Positions 63,688 to 64,000 of a stretch of 64,000 nucleotides of DNA are shown piece after piece. Location: assembly GCA_001899805.1 (NCBI GenBank), contig MKWP01000004.1, forward strand, positions 186,001-250,000, read 5' to 3'. The number at the start of each line of letters is the position of its first letter. Within the stretch, counting starts at the first letter, position 1. The DNA is from Lysobacterales bacterium 66-474 (lineage in GTDB: Bacteria; Pseudomonadota; Gammaproteobacteria; Xanthomonadales; Rhodanobacteraceae). Both the position numbers and the translations under genes were made by a program. The notes under the pieces are model-generated. The model had not been told where the DNA came from, did no database searches, and was given only the letters and a program-made list of their open reading frames with translations.

Positions 63688-64000
63688 ATGTCCGAATTGA
63701 CCCCCCGCGAAATCGTCAACGAACTCGACCGTTTCATCATCGGACAGCACAACGCCAAGCGCGCGGTCGCGATCGCGCTGCGCGACCGCTGGCGCCGGAT
63801 GCAGCTCGAGCCTTCGTTCCGCAACGAAGTGACGCCCAAGAACATCCTGATGATCGGCCCGACCGGCGTCGGCAAGACCGAGATCGCGCGCCGGCTCGCC
63901 ACACTGGCCAAGGCGCCGTTCGTGAAAGTCGAAGCGACCAAGTTCACCGAAGTCGGCTACGTCGGCAAGGACGTCGACTCCATCGTGCGCGACCTGGCCG
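63688..64000 (+). CDS. hslU: HslU ATPase (partial; 3' end beyond window)
   Basis: 104 codons seen. AAA+ unfoldase partner of HslV. Opening [33 protein letters not shown], Walker [16 protein letters not shown] near 57-71, and [18 protein letters not shown]. No Shine-Dalgarno is visible, because the bases before ATG belong to the GGGACC repeat (GGTCCCTGAAATG). Confidence 0.95.
   Translation, partial: MSELTPREIVNELDRFIIGQHNAKRAVAIALRDRWRRMQLEPSFRNEVTPKNILMIGPTGVGKTEIARRLATLAKAPFVKVEATKFTEVGYVGKDVDSIVRDLA

Overview
This window looks like the chromosome of a high-GC gammaproteobacterium of the order Xanthomonadales, most likely the Rhodanobacteraceae side (Rhodanobacter, Dyella, Dokdonella and relatives). 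The reasons are the gene content and order: an ABC-type O-antigen exporter next to metB and cbs, the HslV form with residues ahead of the catalytic threonine, dapF-DUF484-xerC, a TonB receptor paired with a TPR-sulfotransferase, rhlB divergent from trxA with rho next, and dense families of intergenic palindromic repeats. The genus is inferred.

Layout. 1-8020 is the end of a surface polysaccharide (O-antigen type) locus: wzt, wzm, two glycosyltransferases and a DUF4214-methyltransferase, interleaved with the transsulfuration genes metB-like and cbs. 8123-31021 is mostly core: DUF465, two DUF4398 envelope genes, pilU, sppA, a MATE pump, DUF3667, DUF4286, priA (behind a perfect inverted pair of DnaA boxes), rpoH (behind a CIRCE-like operator), ung, a double-receiver response regulator, ftsEX, rhlB, trxA, rho, a LOG protein, a DUF922 protein, tRNA-Arg and a ClC channel.

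31022-39143 is an integrated element at a tRNA-Met gene: P4-type tyrosine integrase, AlpA-like HTH protein, primase, a run of small unknown genes, and lower-GC cargo for envelope or secreted proteins (a Rap1a/Tai-like protein, a small exported protein and a lipoprotein). Matching integrase arm-site repeats lie at both ends, and the presumed old tRNA terminator is displaced to the right end. A 20-bp iteron array precedes the HTH gene.

39482-64000 returns to core: phasin, pirin, DUF4336, UPF0149, xthA, a GPP34 protein, an M3 oligopeptidase carrying an in-frame palindromic insertion, a cNMP-patatin, an aldehyde dehydrogenase, gamma-carbonic anhydrase, aroE, a divergent ATP-grasp/GNAT pair, a Sel1 protein behind a promoter bracketed by twin operators, lptM-dapF-DUF484-xerC, TPR-sulfotransferase with its TonB receptor, and hslVU (hslU runs off the end).

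The most distinctive signal outside genes is repeat biology. There is a five-copy hairpin-plus-box family, often directly behind stop codons; a 122-nt element found twice, each abutting a stop codon; a roughly 500-bp element bounded by matching hairpins; GGGACC-type arrays that have altered the hslV/hslU junction; and REP-like hairpins translated inside a peptidase.
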